From Brucella grignonensis (GTDB lineage: Bacteria > Pseudomonadota > Alphaproteobacteria > Rhizobiales > Rhizobiaceae): a stretch of DNA of 64,000 bases. Below the pieces are notes generated by a model. That model was not told the origin of the DNA and ran no database searches. It saw only the letters and a list, made by a program, of their open reading frames with translations. A program made the position numbers and the translations under genes. The stretch lies in the NCBI RefSeq assembly GCF_002252505.1, contig NZ_NNRL01000163.1, positions 186,001 to 250,000 on the forward strand. The letters run 5' to 3'. Shown piece after piece: positions 8,607 to 19,261 of this stretch (within the stretch, counting starts at the first letter, position 1; every line of letters starts with the position of its first letter).

Positions 8607-8649
8607 AAGCCTGCGCCGTGTCGTTTTGCGATGCGGCGTGGGCTTGCTT
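8607..8649 (+). terminator. Imperfect hairpin terminator after dnaA
   Basis: AAGCC and CGCCG (8607-8618) pair with CGGCG and GGCTT (8634-8645), followed by CTTTT. The stem has a two-base bulge. Confidence 0.5.
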
Positions 8650-8763
8650 TTCAGCTCAAATATCTGCCACTTTAGCAAACCTTCTGGCGCTTGTGCGCCT
8701 TATTGATGGGGGCATCTGCCCGTTACGCGGTTGCCCTGTCCTAGAGAGCGAGTGCGTTTCAAT

Positions 8764-9882
8764 ATGCGTGTTACCCTAGAGCGATCAAATCTTCTCAAGT
8801 CACTCAACCACGTCCATCGTGTCGTGGAGCGTCGCAACACGATTCCGATTCTGTCCAATGTGCTTTTGCATGCCGAAGGCGCAAGCCTCGCGCTCAAGGC
8901 AACGGATCTTGATCTTGAAGTGAACGAAGCAACCGCTGCGATGGTCGAACAGACCGGAGCAACCACGGTTCCAGCGCATCTTCTCTATGATATCGTGCGC
9001 AAGCTGCCTGACGGCGCAGAAGTCATGCTGTCGACCAACCCGGATGGCGGCTCCATGTCGGTCATTTCGGGCAAGTCGTCTTTCCGCCTGCAGTGTCTGC
9101 CACAGTCGGATTTCCCGGAACTGACAGCCGGTTCATTCACACATTCCTTCCGTATCGATGCGCAGGCTTTAAAGCGCCTCATTGACCGCACACAGTTTGC
9201 GATCTCGACGGAAGAAACCCGCTATTATCTCAATGGTATCTATTTCCACGCCATTGAAAGCGACGGTGCGCTGAAGCTGCGTGCGGTTGCTACCGATGGT
9301 CATCGCCTTGCCCGCGCTGAACTGGAAGCGCCGGCGGGCACCGAAGGCATGCCAGGCATTATCATTCCGCGCAAAACGGTTGCTGAGCTGCAGAAGCTCG
9401 TTGATGTGCCGGATGTGGTTGTCTCGGTCGAGCTGTCGGATGCAAAAATTCGCTTCACGGTGGGATCGGTTGTTCTCACTTCCAAGCTGATTGATGGCAC
9501 GTTCCCAGATTATCAGCGCGTGATTCCTTCAGGCAACGACAAGAAGCTCACCATCAGCCGCCAGGATTTCGCGGCTTCCGTTGATCGCGTTTCCACCATT
9601 TCGAGCGAGCGCGGTCGTGCGGTGAAGCTTTCCATTGCTGATGGACAGCTAACACTGACGGTCAACAATCCCGATTCGGGCAGTGCGACTGACGAGCTGG
9701 CGGCGGATTACGATGCGGATCCGATCGATATAGGCTTCAACTCCAAATATCTGCTCGACATCACCAGCCAGCTTTCGGGTTCTGAAGCAGTCTTCATGCT
9801 GGCAGATGCCGGCTCACCAACGCTGGTGCGCGATATGGGCGACGAAGATGTGCTGTATGTTCTGATGCCGATGCGCGTTTAG
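8764..9882 (+). CDS. dnaN: DNA polymerase III beta subunit (sliding clamp)
   Basis: The clamp dimerises into a ring on DNA and tethers polymerase III and repair enzymes. The 372-residue protein starts MRVTLERSNLLKSL and ends YVLMPMRV, the conserved C-terminus that forms part of the protein-binding pocket. The family start MRV fixes ATG 8764; an upstream in-frame ATG at 8731 would add 11 atypical residues. It sits between dnaA and recF in the classical order, with 176 bp upstream that may hold its own promoter. Confidence 0.97.
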   Translation: MRVTLERSNLLKSLNHVHRVVERRNTIPILSNVLLHAEGASLALKATDLDLEVNEATAAMVEQTGATTVPAHLLYDIVRKLPDGAEVMLSTNPDGGSMSVISGKSSFRLQCLPQSDFPELTAGSFTHSFRIDAQALKRLIDRTQFAISTEETRYYLNGIYFHAIESDGALKLRAVATDGHRLARAELEAPAGTEGMPGIIIPRKTVAELQKLVDVPDVVVSVELSDAKIRFTVGSVVLTSKLIDGTFPDYQRVIPSGNDKKLTISRQDFAASVDRVSTISSERGRAVKLSIADGQLTLTVNNPDSGSATDELAADYDADPIDIGFNSKYLLDITSQLSGSEAVFMLADAGSPTLVRDMGDEDVLYVLMPMRV

Positions 9883-9904
9883 GGCATTGATATTCGGGCT
9901 CTGG

Positions 9905-10010
9905 CGGCCTGCAAATAGCGCTTTTCTTCGCTTCCGGTGCTCACGTACGTTTAGTACGTTGCGCGCCGGTTCTCGAAAATCACAATTTTCGGCTCGCCAT
10001 AACCAGAATA
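9905..10010. repeat. Complex palindromic intergenic sequence between dnaN and recF
   Basis: Nested inverted repeats are present. ACGTAC/GTACGT flank a TTTA-centred loop (9943-9959) and CGAAAAT/ATTTTCG form a second hairpin (9975-9991). Short outer pairs GGGCT/AGCCC also occur. It resembles dispersed extragenic palindromes common in proteobacteria. Only one copy was seen in the window and no protein is encoded. Confidence 0.5.
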
Positions 10011-10035
10011 GCAATAGCCCTCAAAGAAGCGAATA

Positions 10036-11202
10036 GTGGAAACAAGAAACAACATAGAGAGCCGTCCGGATCGAGTCTCGGTCCGGCGGCTTAAACTTTC
10101 TGACTTCCGCAATTATTCGGAGCTCACGCTGCCGCTTGGCCCGGGCCATGTGGTGCTGACCGGCGAAAACGGTTCAGGCAAAACCAATCTCATTGAGGCT
10201 CTTTCCTTCCTGTCTCCGGGCAGGGGGTTGCGGCGCGCATCCTATGATGATGTTGCGCGCACAGGCGGCCCCGAAATTAAGCATGATGGTTTTGCCATTC
10301 ATGCATCACTCGATTGCATGATTTATGGCGATGCCGAAATCGGCACCGGCACCGCAGGCGGTGGCGAAGGTGGCCGTAAGGTCCGCATCAATGGCATTGC
10401 TGCATCCGGTGATGAACTCCTTGATTATGCACGCGTTCTCTGGGTTGTTCCGTCGATGGACGGGCTTTTTACGGGCGGCGCATCGGATCGGCGGCGATTT
10501 CTCGACCGCATGGTGCTGGCCATTGATACCGGTCACGGCAAACGCGTGCTTGATTATGAAAAGGCGATGCGCTCGCGCAACCGCCTGCTGAGCGACGGAA
10601 ACAACGATAATCAGTGGCTGGAAGCGATTGAAAGCCAGATGGCGGAACTCGGCACTGCAATCGCTGCGGCGCGCGCTGAGGCGATGCGCATGATTGCGGC
10701 GATGATTGAGCGACTGCCCGGTGACGGTCCGTTCCCTAAAGCTGATTGCTTTCTCGAAGGATCGCTTGAACAGCGCATTGGTGTTGAAGCGGCACTTGAT
10801 CTTGAAGAGGATTTTCGTCGCACGTTGCGCGACGGGCGTGTACGGGATCGGGCTGCCGGACGCACTTTGGATGGTCCGCATCGTACCGATCTCGTCGTTC
10901 AGCATCGACCTAAATCCATGCCTGCAGCGCTTTGCTCCACCGGCGAGCAGAAGGCATTGCTGATCGGACTTATTCTGGCTCATGCGCGGCTGACGGGCGA
11001 GCTCTCGGGCATGGCGCCTATCCTTTTGCTTGATGAAATTGCAGCCCATCTCGATACGGGTCGTCGTGCGGCTCTGTTCGGCATTCTTGACGATCTTGGT
11101 GGGCAGGCATTTATGACGGGCACTGACCGCTCGCTCTTTGAAGCGCTTGAAGGTGATGCGCAGTTTTTCAATGTGGCGGCAGGCGAGCTGACCAGAATTT
11201 GA
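10036..11202 (+). CDS. recF: Recombination protein RecF
   Basis: RecF is an SMC-like ATPase that helps RecO and RecR load RecA at single-strand gaps. The 388-residue protein has Walker A GENGSGKT (43-50), the family sequence FLSPGRGLRRA shortly after, and Walker B PILLLDEIAAHLD near the C-terminus. The signature CSTGEQKALLIGL is also visible. It follows dnaN after a 153 bp spacer with a palindromic repeat. The partner recR is at 30104. Confidence 0.96.
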   Translation: METRNNIESRPDRVSVRRLKLSDFRNYSELTLPLGPGHVVLTGENGSGKTNLIEALSFLSPGRGLRRASYDDVARTGGPEIKHDGFAIHASLDCMIYGDAEIGTGTAGGGEGGRKVRINGIAASGDELLDYARVLWVVPSMDGLFTGGASDRRRFLDRMVLAIDTGHGKRVLDYEKAMRSRNRLLSDGNNDNQWLEAIESQMAELGTAIAAARAEAMRMIAAMIERLPGDGPFPKADCFLEGSLEQRIGVEAALDLEEDFRRTLRDGRVRDRAAGRTLDGPHRTDLVVQHRPKSMPAALCSTGEQKALLIGLILAHARLTGELSGMAPILLLDEIAAHLDTGRRAALFGILDDLGGQAFMTGTDRSLFEALEGDAQFFNVAAGELTRI

Positions 11203-11252
11203 GACAAAATATCCGCTGACAGACGGCTTTAACGGGCCTATGTTCAAGCATC

Positions 11253-12023
11253 ATGAACGCATCATCAAAGCCTTTTTCATCCGAAGAGTTGGAGCGCTAT
11301 GCGCGCCATATCGTGTTGCCGGAAATCGGTGGTCCCGGTCAGCAGATGCTGAAAGCTGCCCGCGTCCTTGTCGTGGGCGCCGGTGGACTTGGCGCGCCGG
11401 TACTGCAATATCTGGCTGCAGCCGGTATTGGCACGCTTGGCCTTGTCGATGACGATGCGGTTTCGCTGTCGAACCTGCAAAGGCAGGTGATCCACGACAC
11501 AGAAAGTGTCGGCCAAGCGAAGGTCGACAGCGCCAAGGCTTCTATTGCCCGCATCAATCCGCATGTGAAGGTCGAAACCCATCCATTGCGGCTGAATGGC
11601 GAGAACGCACAAGCTCTCATCAGCGATTATGATGTTGTTGTCGATGGCTCGGACAATTTCACCACGCGCTACGCGCTGGCCGATGCTGCAGCCCTTGCCC
11701 AGCGTCCATTGGTAACGGGCGCGATGGGCCGCTTTGATGGCACGGTGACGGTACTTATGCCTTACGCCAATGGTGCAGATGGCAATCCCAATCCATCTTA
11801 TCGCGATCTGTTTCCAGACATGCCGCCACCAGGCTCCGTGCCGACTTGTGCGGAGGCTGGCGTTCTTGGCGTCTTGCCCGGTGTGATTGGCAGTTTGCAG
11901 GCCATGGAAGTGATCAAACTCGTGACGGGTATAGGCGAGCCGCTTGTCGGTCGGCTTCTGCTTTACAATGCGTTGAACGTTCGGTTTGAAACCATTCGTT
12001 ATAAGGCCCGCAAACCCAAATGA
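11253..12023 (+). CDS. moeB: MoeB/ThiF/HesA-family adenylyltransferase
   Basis: This E1-like enzyme adenylates the C-terminal glycine of a sulfur-carrier protein (MoaD or ThiS type). In 256 residues the Rossmann motif VGAGGLGAP (41-49) and the adenylation loop SNLQRQVIH are clear, as is the crossover segment PTCAEAGVLG. The two CxxC pairs that bind zinc in E. coli MoeB are absent, and there is no rhodanese domain. The start overlaps nothing; the end overlaps the GNAT gene by 4 bp. The carrier protein partner cannot be assigned, so the symbol is tentative. Confidence 0.85.
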   Translation: MNASSKPFSSEELERYARHIVLPEIGGPGQQMLKAARVLVVGAGGLGAPVLQYLAAAGIGTLGLVDDDAVSLSNLQRQVIHDTESVGQAKVDSAKASIARINPHVKVETHPLRLNGENAQALISDYDVVVDGSDNFTTRYALADAAALAQRPLVTGAMGRFDGTVTVLMPYANGADGNPNPSYRDLFPDMPPPGSVPTCAEAGVLGVLPGVIGSLQAMEVIKLVTGIGEPLVGRLLLYNALNVRFETIRYKARKPK

Positions 12024-12520
12024 CGGCCTTACGTGTTCTTCCTATCAGTTCGGATTTTGATCGTTGGGAGGAGCTCCTCCGGCTCATTCAGGAGAGTTTT
12101 GCCTATATGGATGGGGTCATTGATCCGCCATCTTCCGCGCAGCAGCTGACGGCTGATAATCTGCGAGAGAAGGCAAAAGACGAAACGGGTTTTGCAGCCT
12201 TTATCGGTGATGAATTGGCAGGCTGTGTGTTCATCAAGGAAAAGGACGATCACTTCTATCTTGGCAAGCTTGCAGTTGCGCCCGGCTTTGAAGGTCAGGG
12301 GATTGGACGTAAACTCGTGGATAGGGCCGAGCAGCAGGCAGTAGCGCGTGGTAAGCCTGTGATGGAGCTGCAGACGCGCATTGAGCTCACGCGCAACCAT
12401 GCCGTCTTTGAGAAGCTAGGCTATCGCAAGGTGGCGGAAACTGCTCATCCCGGTTTTACGCGCACGACATCGATCACCATGCGCAAGGAGATCACGCGTG
12501 GCACTGACATTAACCCATGA
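12020..12520 (+). CDS. GNAT family N-acetyltransferase
   Basis: This 166-residue protein likely transfers an acetyl group from acetyl-CoA to an unknown small molecule or protein. The acetyl-CoA loop LGKLAVAPGFEGQGIGRKLV matches motif A (Q/R-x-x-G-x-G/A). It overlaps the upstream adenylyltransferase by 4 bp (ATGA) and its 3' end overlaps the aconitase X large subunit by 23 bp, so all are probably one transcript. Confidence 0.88.
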   Translation: MTALRVLPISSDFDRWEELLRLIQESFAYMDGVIDPPSSAQQLTADNLREKAKDETGFAAFIGDELAGCVFIKEKDDHFYLGKLAVAPGFEGQGIGRKLVDRAEQQAVARGKPVMELQTRIELTRNHAVFEKLGYRKVAETAHPGFTRTTSITMRKEITRGTDINP

Positions 12521-13757
12521 AGAGCAGTCTATAGCAGCAGGCGCTGAGGGCGAAGGCGCTGCGATGGCCATGCGTATTGTGGCCGATACAGCACGTTTAA
12601 TGGGAGCGCCGCGTCTTATCCCGATAGCTTCCGCACACATTGATGGTGCGCTCTATCATGGGGACAGCGGTACACTGCTTGCCGAAAAGCTGGTTGATGG
12701 CGGGGCGAAAGCCAAAGTGCGCGCAACGCTCAATGTCGGCTCTATCGATCTCACCGGCTGCTCGCACAATCTCTTGCCACAGCATGAGGCGGAAATGGCC
12801 AGGCGCATGATGCGCGCCTATATCAAGCTTGGCTGTGAGCCGACATGGACTTGCGCGCCTTATCAGGCGGGTCATCGTCCGGAAAAAGGAACCGATGTTG
12901 CCTGGGGCGAATCCAATGCCGTTGTTTTTTGTAACTCTGTGCTCGGTGCACGGACCAACCGTTATGGTGATTTCCTCGATATAGCCTGCGCTATTGCGGG
13001 ACGGGCACCCGATTACGGTCTTCACCGGACCGAGAACCGTCGCGCAACGGTCGTTTTCGATATTTCGGCAATCGACCCCGCATTTCTTGAATCGGAAGTT
13101 GCATGGCCGATCCTGGGCAATCTATTTGGCCGCAGCGTGGGCACAAATGTCGGTGTGGTGGCGGGAGCCGGTTTGCACCCGGATGAAGATGCGCTGAAAG
13201 CCTTTGGCGCTGCCGCTGCATCGGTGGGTTCAGTCGGGCTTTTCCATGTTGCCGGTGTGACGCCGGAAGCGCCCGATCTTCAAACAGCACTTCAGTATCA
13301 GAAGCCTGAAGGCATCATCCATGTGACGCAGGAGATGATCGAGGCCACACGCAAACGCTTGTCGACGGTCGATCATGTGGATGCGATTGATGCGGTTGCT
13401 ATTGGCAGCCCACATCTGTCGATTGCAGAGTTCGACCGTCTCGAACGTGCCATTGCCAGCCGCAAGCTTGCCGTGCCGCTTTATGCATGTACGGGGCGCC
13501 ATGCACTTGTAGAGCTTGAAAAGAACGGGCGCAGGCAACAGCTTGAAAAAGTAGGCGTCGTGATTGTCGCCGATACTTGTGTTGTGGTTACGCCTATTTT
13601 GCCGACTAAGGATAACGCCGTTCTGATGACGAATTCGGGAAAATTCGCCCATTATGCGCCCGGCAATACCGGCTATGGCGTGCTTTATGGGTCGCTTGAA
13701 GAATGCGTTGAAAGTGCTGTCGCAGGTCGCCCAATCTTTGCGAGGCAGGCAGCATGA
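12498..13757 (+). CDS. Aconitase X large (catalytic) subunit
   Basis: The AcnX family (formerly DUF521) comprises Fe-S dehydratases; characterised bacterial members act on cis-3-hydroxy-L-proline. The 419-residue protein begins LTLTHEEQSI, and has SAHIDGALYHGDSG and the Cys-containing motifs CSHNLLPQH, CAPYQAGHRPEKG and AVVFCNSVLGARTNRYGD typical of the active site. Translation starts at GTG 12498, preceded by AAGGAG at 7 bp spacing. It overlaps the GNAT gene and couples to the small subunit by a 4 bp overlap. Substrate specificity is inferred from the family only. Confidence 0.9.
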   Translation: MALTLTHEEQSIAAGAEGEGAAMAMRIVADTARLMGAPRLIPIASAHIDGALYHGDSGTLLAEKLVDGGAKAKVRATLNVGSIDLTGCSHNLLPQHEAEMARRMMRAYIKLGCEPTWTCAPYQAGHRPEKGTDVAWGESNAVVFCNSVLGARTNRYGDFLDIACAIAGRAPDYGLHRTENRRATVVFDISAIDPAFLESEVAWPILGNLFGRSVGTNVGVVAGAGLHPDEDALKAFGAAAASVGSVGLFHVAGVTPEAPDLQTALQYQKPEGIIHVTQEMIEATRKRLSTVDHVDAIDAVAIGSPHLSIAEFDRLERAIASRKLAVPLYACTGRHALVELEKNGRRQQLEKVGVVIVADTCVVVTPILPTKDNAVLMTNSGKFAHYAPGNTGYGVLYGSLEECVESAVAGRPIFARQAA

Positions 13758-14176
13758 GTGAAACCGCTTTCACATCCTCCGTGCTTGTTGCTGGAAAAGC
13801 CGCTCAAGCCCAAGCGCTGGTTCTCTCAGCCCCCATCAGTTTCTGGGGTGGCGTCGATCCTAAAACGGGTCGGATCGCCGATGTTCGTCACCCGGAGCAT
13901 GGGCAGAGCATTTCAGGCCATGTCCTGTGTTTGCCGGGCACCATCGGTTCGTCTTCTGCGGCAGCGGTGTTGCTGGAACTTGTCCACGCTGGTTTGGCTC
14001 CAGCGGCAATCGTGCTGCACGAGCCAGATGCCATTCTGCTTCTTGGCCTCATCGTTGCGCGCGAGATGGGGCACGATGTGCCGATAGCGGTCGAGTTTGA
14101 CCGGGAGACCCAAAAGAAACTCGCCGGCCATCGGGTGACAGTCGGCGAGGATGGAAAGATTTCTCTAACGATTTAG
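13754..14176 (+). CDS. Aconitase X small (swivel) subunit
   Basis: This 140-residue protein is the DUF126 swivel domain that completes the AcnX active site. The family stretch GSSSAAAVLLELVHAGLAP with its serine cluster is visible, as is LPGTIGSSSA. It overlaps the large subunit by 4 bp, consistent with a heterodimer made in equal amounts. The stop codon TAG (14174-14176) is the first three bases of a palindromic repeat, so the natural C-terminus may have been changed by that insertion. Confidence 0.9.
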   Translation: MSETAFTSSVLVAGKAAQAQALVLSAPISFWGGVDPKTGRIADVRHPEHGQSISGHVLCLPGTIGSSSAAAVLLELVHAGLAPAAIVLHEPDAILLLGLIVAREMGHDVPIAVEFDRETQKKLAGHRVTVGEDGKISLTI

Positions 14177-14277
14177 AGCGCGTTTCGATCTGATTGGATC
14201 AGATCGGCGCTCTAAATATTTGTTTTAACGCGCATCTTTGCCCGAAAACCGTTTCACACTTTTCGGGAGGCGCTCTA
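14174..14277. repeat. 104 bp TA-flanked palindromic repeat, second subtype
   Basis: It runs from TAGAGCGCGTTTCGATC to AGGCGCTCTA, with an inner GATCTGATT/GATCAGATC palindrome and the arm CCCGAAAACCG. It is the intact relative of the interrupted outer copy at 25849-26054. Both ends provide TAG stop codons for the convergent flanking genes (AcnX small subunit on the left, ghrA on the right). Confidence 0.85.
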
Positions 14278-15230
14278 ATATTGCGTGGTGCGATCCACCA
14301 CGTTTTCCAGTGTTCCGTCGCGCTCGAAAGCTTCGATCTGACGGACGATCTGTGGAACAATGGCCATTGCTGACGAGCTTGCAGCCGAATGCGGGGTGAT
14401 CGTCACCTTCGGATGTGTCCAGAGCGGGCTGTCAGCTGGCAGCGGTTCCTGATTGAACACGTCGAGCGTCACAGCTGAAAGCAGACCGCGATCAAGTGCC
14501 GCCAGAATATCGGCTTCGTTCTGCAACCCACCACGACCGGCATTGATCAGCACAGGTGCTCCAAGCGGCCCATCGCTTTTCAATTGCGCAAACATGGTCA
14601 TGGATAGAATGCCCTTGGTGTCGGGCGTCAAAGGCAGAAGGCAGACGAAAATATCAGCCGTTTTGAGGAACCGCGAGAAACCTTCTTTGCCGTTGAAGGT
14701 CTGAACACCCTCGATTTCCTGCGGTCTGCGGCTCCAACCGGTAACATTGAAGCCGAGCGTCTTGAGCTTGGCTGCTGCATCGCGGCCGAGAACGCCCAGC
14801 CCCATGATGCCGACGGTCACTTCATGGGCCGCTGGTTGGCGGGGGTCTTCGTGCCAGACGCGGTTCTTTTGCTGCTTGCGGTAGTTTGCGCCAAGACGAT
14901 GATGATCAAGCACCTGCCAGACTACATATTCGGTCATGCGCATGGTGAGATCATCGGAAATGACGCGTACGAGCGGCACGTCCGGAATGTGCGGATCATG
15001 AAAGACATGATCCACACCAGCACCAAGTGAGAAGATCACTTTGAGATTTGGAAGATTGGTCAGCGAGCCGGGCTTCTGTTTCCAGACGAGCGCATATTCG
15101 ATGCTTGGATCGGTCTCACTGCGTTCAGTCACAACATTGCGCTCAGGGGCATGCGCCTTGAAGCTATCCAACCAGATCGCTGGGTCCCAGTTGGTTATGG
15201 CTAGAAGGATGTTTCCCTTTTTATTATCTG

Positions 15231-15234
<4 letters not shown>
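14275..15234 (-). CDS. ghrA: Glyoxylate/hydroxypyruvate reductase A type dehydrogenase
   Basis: This NAD(P)H-dependent 2-hydroxyacid dehydrogenase of 319 residues probably reduces glyoxylate and hydroxypyruvate. It has the dinucleotide motif GLGVLGRDAAAKL, then VTGWSRRP, where the Arg residues after the second strand suggest NADPH preference. NAGRGGLQNEADILAALDRG holds the catalytic Arg region, and a late TITPHSAA gives the catalytic His. The start overlaps the yejF stop by 4 bp. The stop TAG is the end of the 104 bp repeat. Confidence 0.9.
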
Positions 15235-16867
<1,633 letters not shown>

Positions 16868-16871
<4 letters not shown>

Positions 16872-18028
16872 TGAAACGCCTTTCGTGGATCGAATGCATC
16901 GCGTGTTGCTTCACCGATGAAGATCAGCAGCGACAGCATCAGCGAGATCACCACAAAGCCGGTAATACCGAGCCATGGTGCCTGAAGGTTGTTCTTGCCC
17001 TGCGCGAGGAGTTCGCCGAGCGAGGCAGAGCCCGGAGGCAGACCAAAACCAAGGAAATCAAGCGAGGTGAGTGTGGTGATGGAGCCGTTCAGGATGAAAG
17101 GCAGGAAGGTCAGTGTCGCGACCATGGCGTTGGGCAGAAGATGCCGCCACATGATCGTACCGTTCTTCACGCCGAGCGCACGCGCCGCATTCACATATTC
17201 GAAGTTTCTGGCGCGCAGGAATTCCGCACGCACAACGCCAACGAAAGCGACCCATGAAAACAGCAACATGATGCCGAGCAACACCCAGAACCCGGGCGGT
17301 AATATCGCTGCGATAATCAGCAGCAAATAAAGCACGGGGATCGAAGACCAGATTTCGATGACGCGCTGGAAGATGAGATCGACCCAGCCGCCGAAATAGC
17401 CCTGCACGGCCCCCGCCGTCACGCCGATGACGGCAGAAAAGAATGTCAGGATCAGGCCGAACAGCACCGAAATGCGGAAGCCGTAAAGCGCGCGCGCAAA
17501 GACATCGCGTGCCTGATCATCGGTGCCGAGCCAGTTGAAATTGCCGACAATGCAATTGGGATCATTCACGCCTTGCGGATAACGCTGACAGCGCTGCTCT
17601 TCGGTGTAAAGCCAGAACGGCTTTGAGGGAGCTGCTTCCGGAATGTCATTGTTGACGGTGTTGTAGGAATAGCGGACCGGCGGCCAGATGGCCCAGCCAT
17701 TCTTGTTGATCTCGTCCTGAATGACGGGATCGCGATAATCGGTCACAGCATAAAAGCCGCCAAATTTCTCTTCCGGATAATCGACAAAAACCGGCGTCAG
17801 CAACTCGCCCTTATAGGAAACGAGAATGGGGCGGTCATTGGCGATGAACTCGGAGCAGAGCGCTGCAGCAAGCAGAAACAGAAAGATCCACAGTGACCAG
17901 TAACCGCGCTTATTGGCTTTGAAATTCTGCCAACGGCGGCGGTTGAGCGGTGAAAGGAATGGGCGCTTCACAGGCTTTGTAACTGGGGCAACTGGGGCGA
18001 CCGGGGTGAGGGTGGCATCTGTCATCAC
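16868..18028 (-). CDS. yejE: Peptide ABC transporter permease YejE
   Basis: This 386-residue inner-membrane permease has a basic, proline-rich cytosolic start and a first membrane helix near residue 45. A long periplasmic segment is rich in charged residues, and five further helices follow. The permease coupling loop is [18 protein letters not shown]. It carries the dipeptide/oligopeptide permease C architecture. It overlaps both yejF and yejB by 4 bp, showing tight translational coupling. Confidence 0.94.
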
Positions 18029-19122
18029 ACATCCCTCCGGTCAAAATCGATACGCGGATCGACCCATGTGTACATGAGATCAGATAGAAGGCTGACGAGA
18101 AGACCGATCAGCGAGAAGATGAACAGATTGGCAAACACAACCGGATAATCGCGATTGATAATCGATTGATAGCCAAGCAGGCCCAGCCCATCGAGCGAGA
18201 AGATGGTTTCGATCAGCAGAGAGCTGGTAAAGAAGGCTGAGATGAAAGCGCCCGGAAAACCGGCAATCACAATGAGCATCGCATTGCGGAACACATGGCC
18301 GTAGAGAACCTGATTTTCAGTGAGACCTTTGGCGCGCGCCGTCGTGACATATTGCTTGCGGATTTCTTCCAGAAACGAGTTCTTGGTCAGAAGCGTGGTG
18401 GTGGCGAAGGCCGAAAGCACCAAAGCCGTAACGGGTAGCACCATGTGCCAGAGATAATCGCCGATCTTTCCCCAGAACGACATCTGCGCGAAATCAGGTG
18501 AGGTCAGGCCGCGAAGCGGGAACCAGTCGAAGAACGAACCACCCGCAAAAAGCACAATCAGCAGGATCGCGAACAGGAAGCTCGGAATGGCATAACCAAC
18601 GATGATGATTGCGCTGGTCCAGGTATCGAAACGCGTTCCTTCCTTGATCGCCTTGCGAATGCCAAGCGGAATCGAAATCAGATAGGACAGGAAGGTGAGC
18701 CACAGACCGAGCGAAATCGACACCGGCATCTTTTCCTTGATGAGATCGATCACGCTGATATCGCGGAAATAGCTGTGCCCGAAATCAAAGCGCATATAAT
18801 TCCATAGCATCAGGCCGAAGCGTTCCAGTGGCGGCTTGTCGAAGCCAAACTGTTTCTCAAGATCAGCGATGAATTGCGGATCGAGACCCTGTGCACCGCG
18901 ATATTTGGAATTGACGGAGCCGCTATCCATGCCACTCTGGCCGAAGTCGCCACCACCACCGGAAAGACGGTCCAGCGCATCGCCCCCCTGACCGGAAAGC
19001 TGCGCGATCACCCGTTCAACCGGCCCGCCGGGGGCAAACTGAACGACGGCAAAAGATATGGCCATAATGCCCAGGATAGTCGGGATCATCAGGAGAAGGC
19101 GGCGTAAAATATAGGCGCCCAT
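18025..19122 (-). CDS. yejB: Peptide ABC transporter permease YejB
   Basis: This 365-residue permease starts [18 protein letters not shown], the usual first helix of dipeptide permease B proteins. It has a glycine-rich periplasmic insert (residues 45-70) and the coupling loop [16 protein letters not shown]. About six membrane helices are seen. It pairs with YejE to form the pore. The binding protein gene yejA lies 131 bp upstream in the same direction. Confidence 0.94.
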   Translation of the reverse strand: MGAYILRRLLLMIPTILGIMAISFAVVQFAPGGPVERVIAQLSGQGGDALDRLSGGGGDFGQSGMDSGSVNSKYRGAQGLDPQFIADLEKQFGFDKPPLERFGLMLWNYMRFDFGHSYFRDISVIDLIKEKMPVSISLGLWLTFLSYLISIPLGIRKAIKEGTRFDTWTSAIIIVGYAIPSFLFAILLIVLFAGGSFFDWFPLRGLTSPDFAQMSFWGKIGDYLWHMVLPVTALVLSAFATTTLLTKNSFLEEIRKQYVTTARAKGLTENQVLYGHVFRNAMLIVIAGFPGAFISAFFTSSLLIETIFSLDGLGLLGYQSIINRDYPVVFANLFIFSLIGLLVSLLSDLMYTWVDPRIDFDRRDV

Positions 19123-19212
19123 CAGCTCTCAATGCTCCGGATGTTCAATATGCTCTTATGGCCTGCCAACAGCTTTTGCCTTCCTGTTCTTCGAGATTAT
19201 GACGCTTCTCAT

Positions 19213-19261
19213 GAGCATGATCTGATCCGAAAACCGGTTCCCACTTTTCGGGATCACGCTT
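19213..19261. repeat. 49 bp palindromic repeat, copy 1
   Basis: GAGCATGATC (19213-19222) opens the element and GATCACGCTT closes it, with inner CCGAAAA/TTTTCGG arms. It is nearly identical to the copy inside mccA (49721-49769). The TGA stop of the first yejA gene and its last codons (Lys-Ala) fall inside this repeat. Confidence 0.75.
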
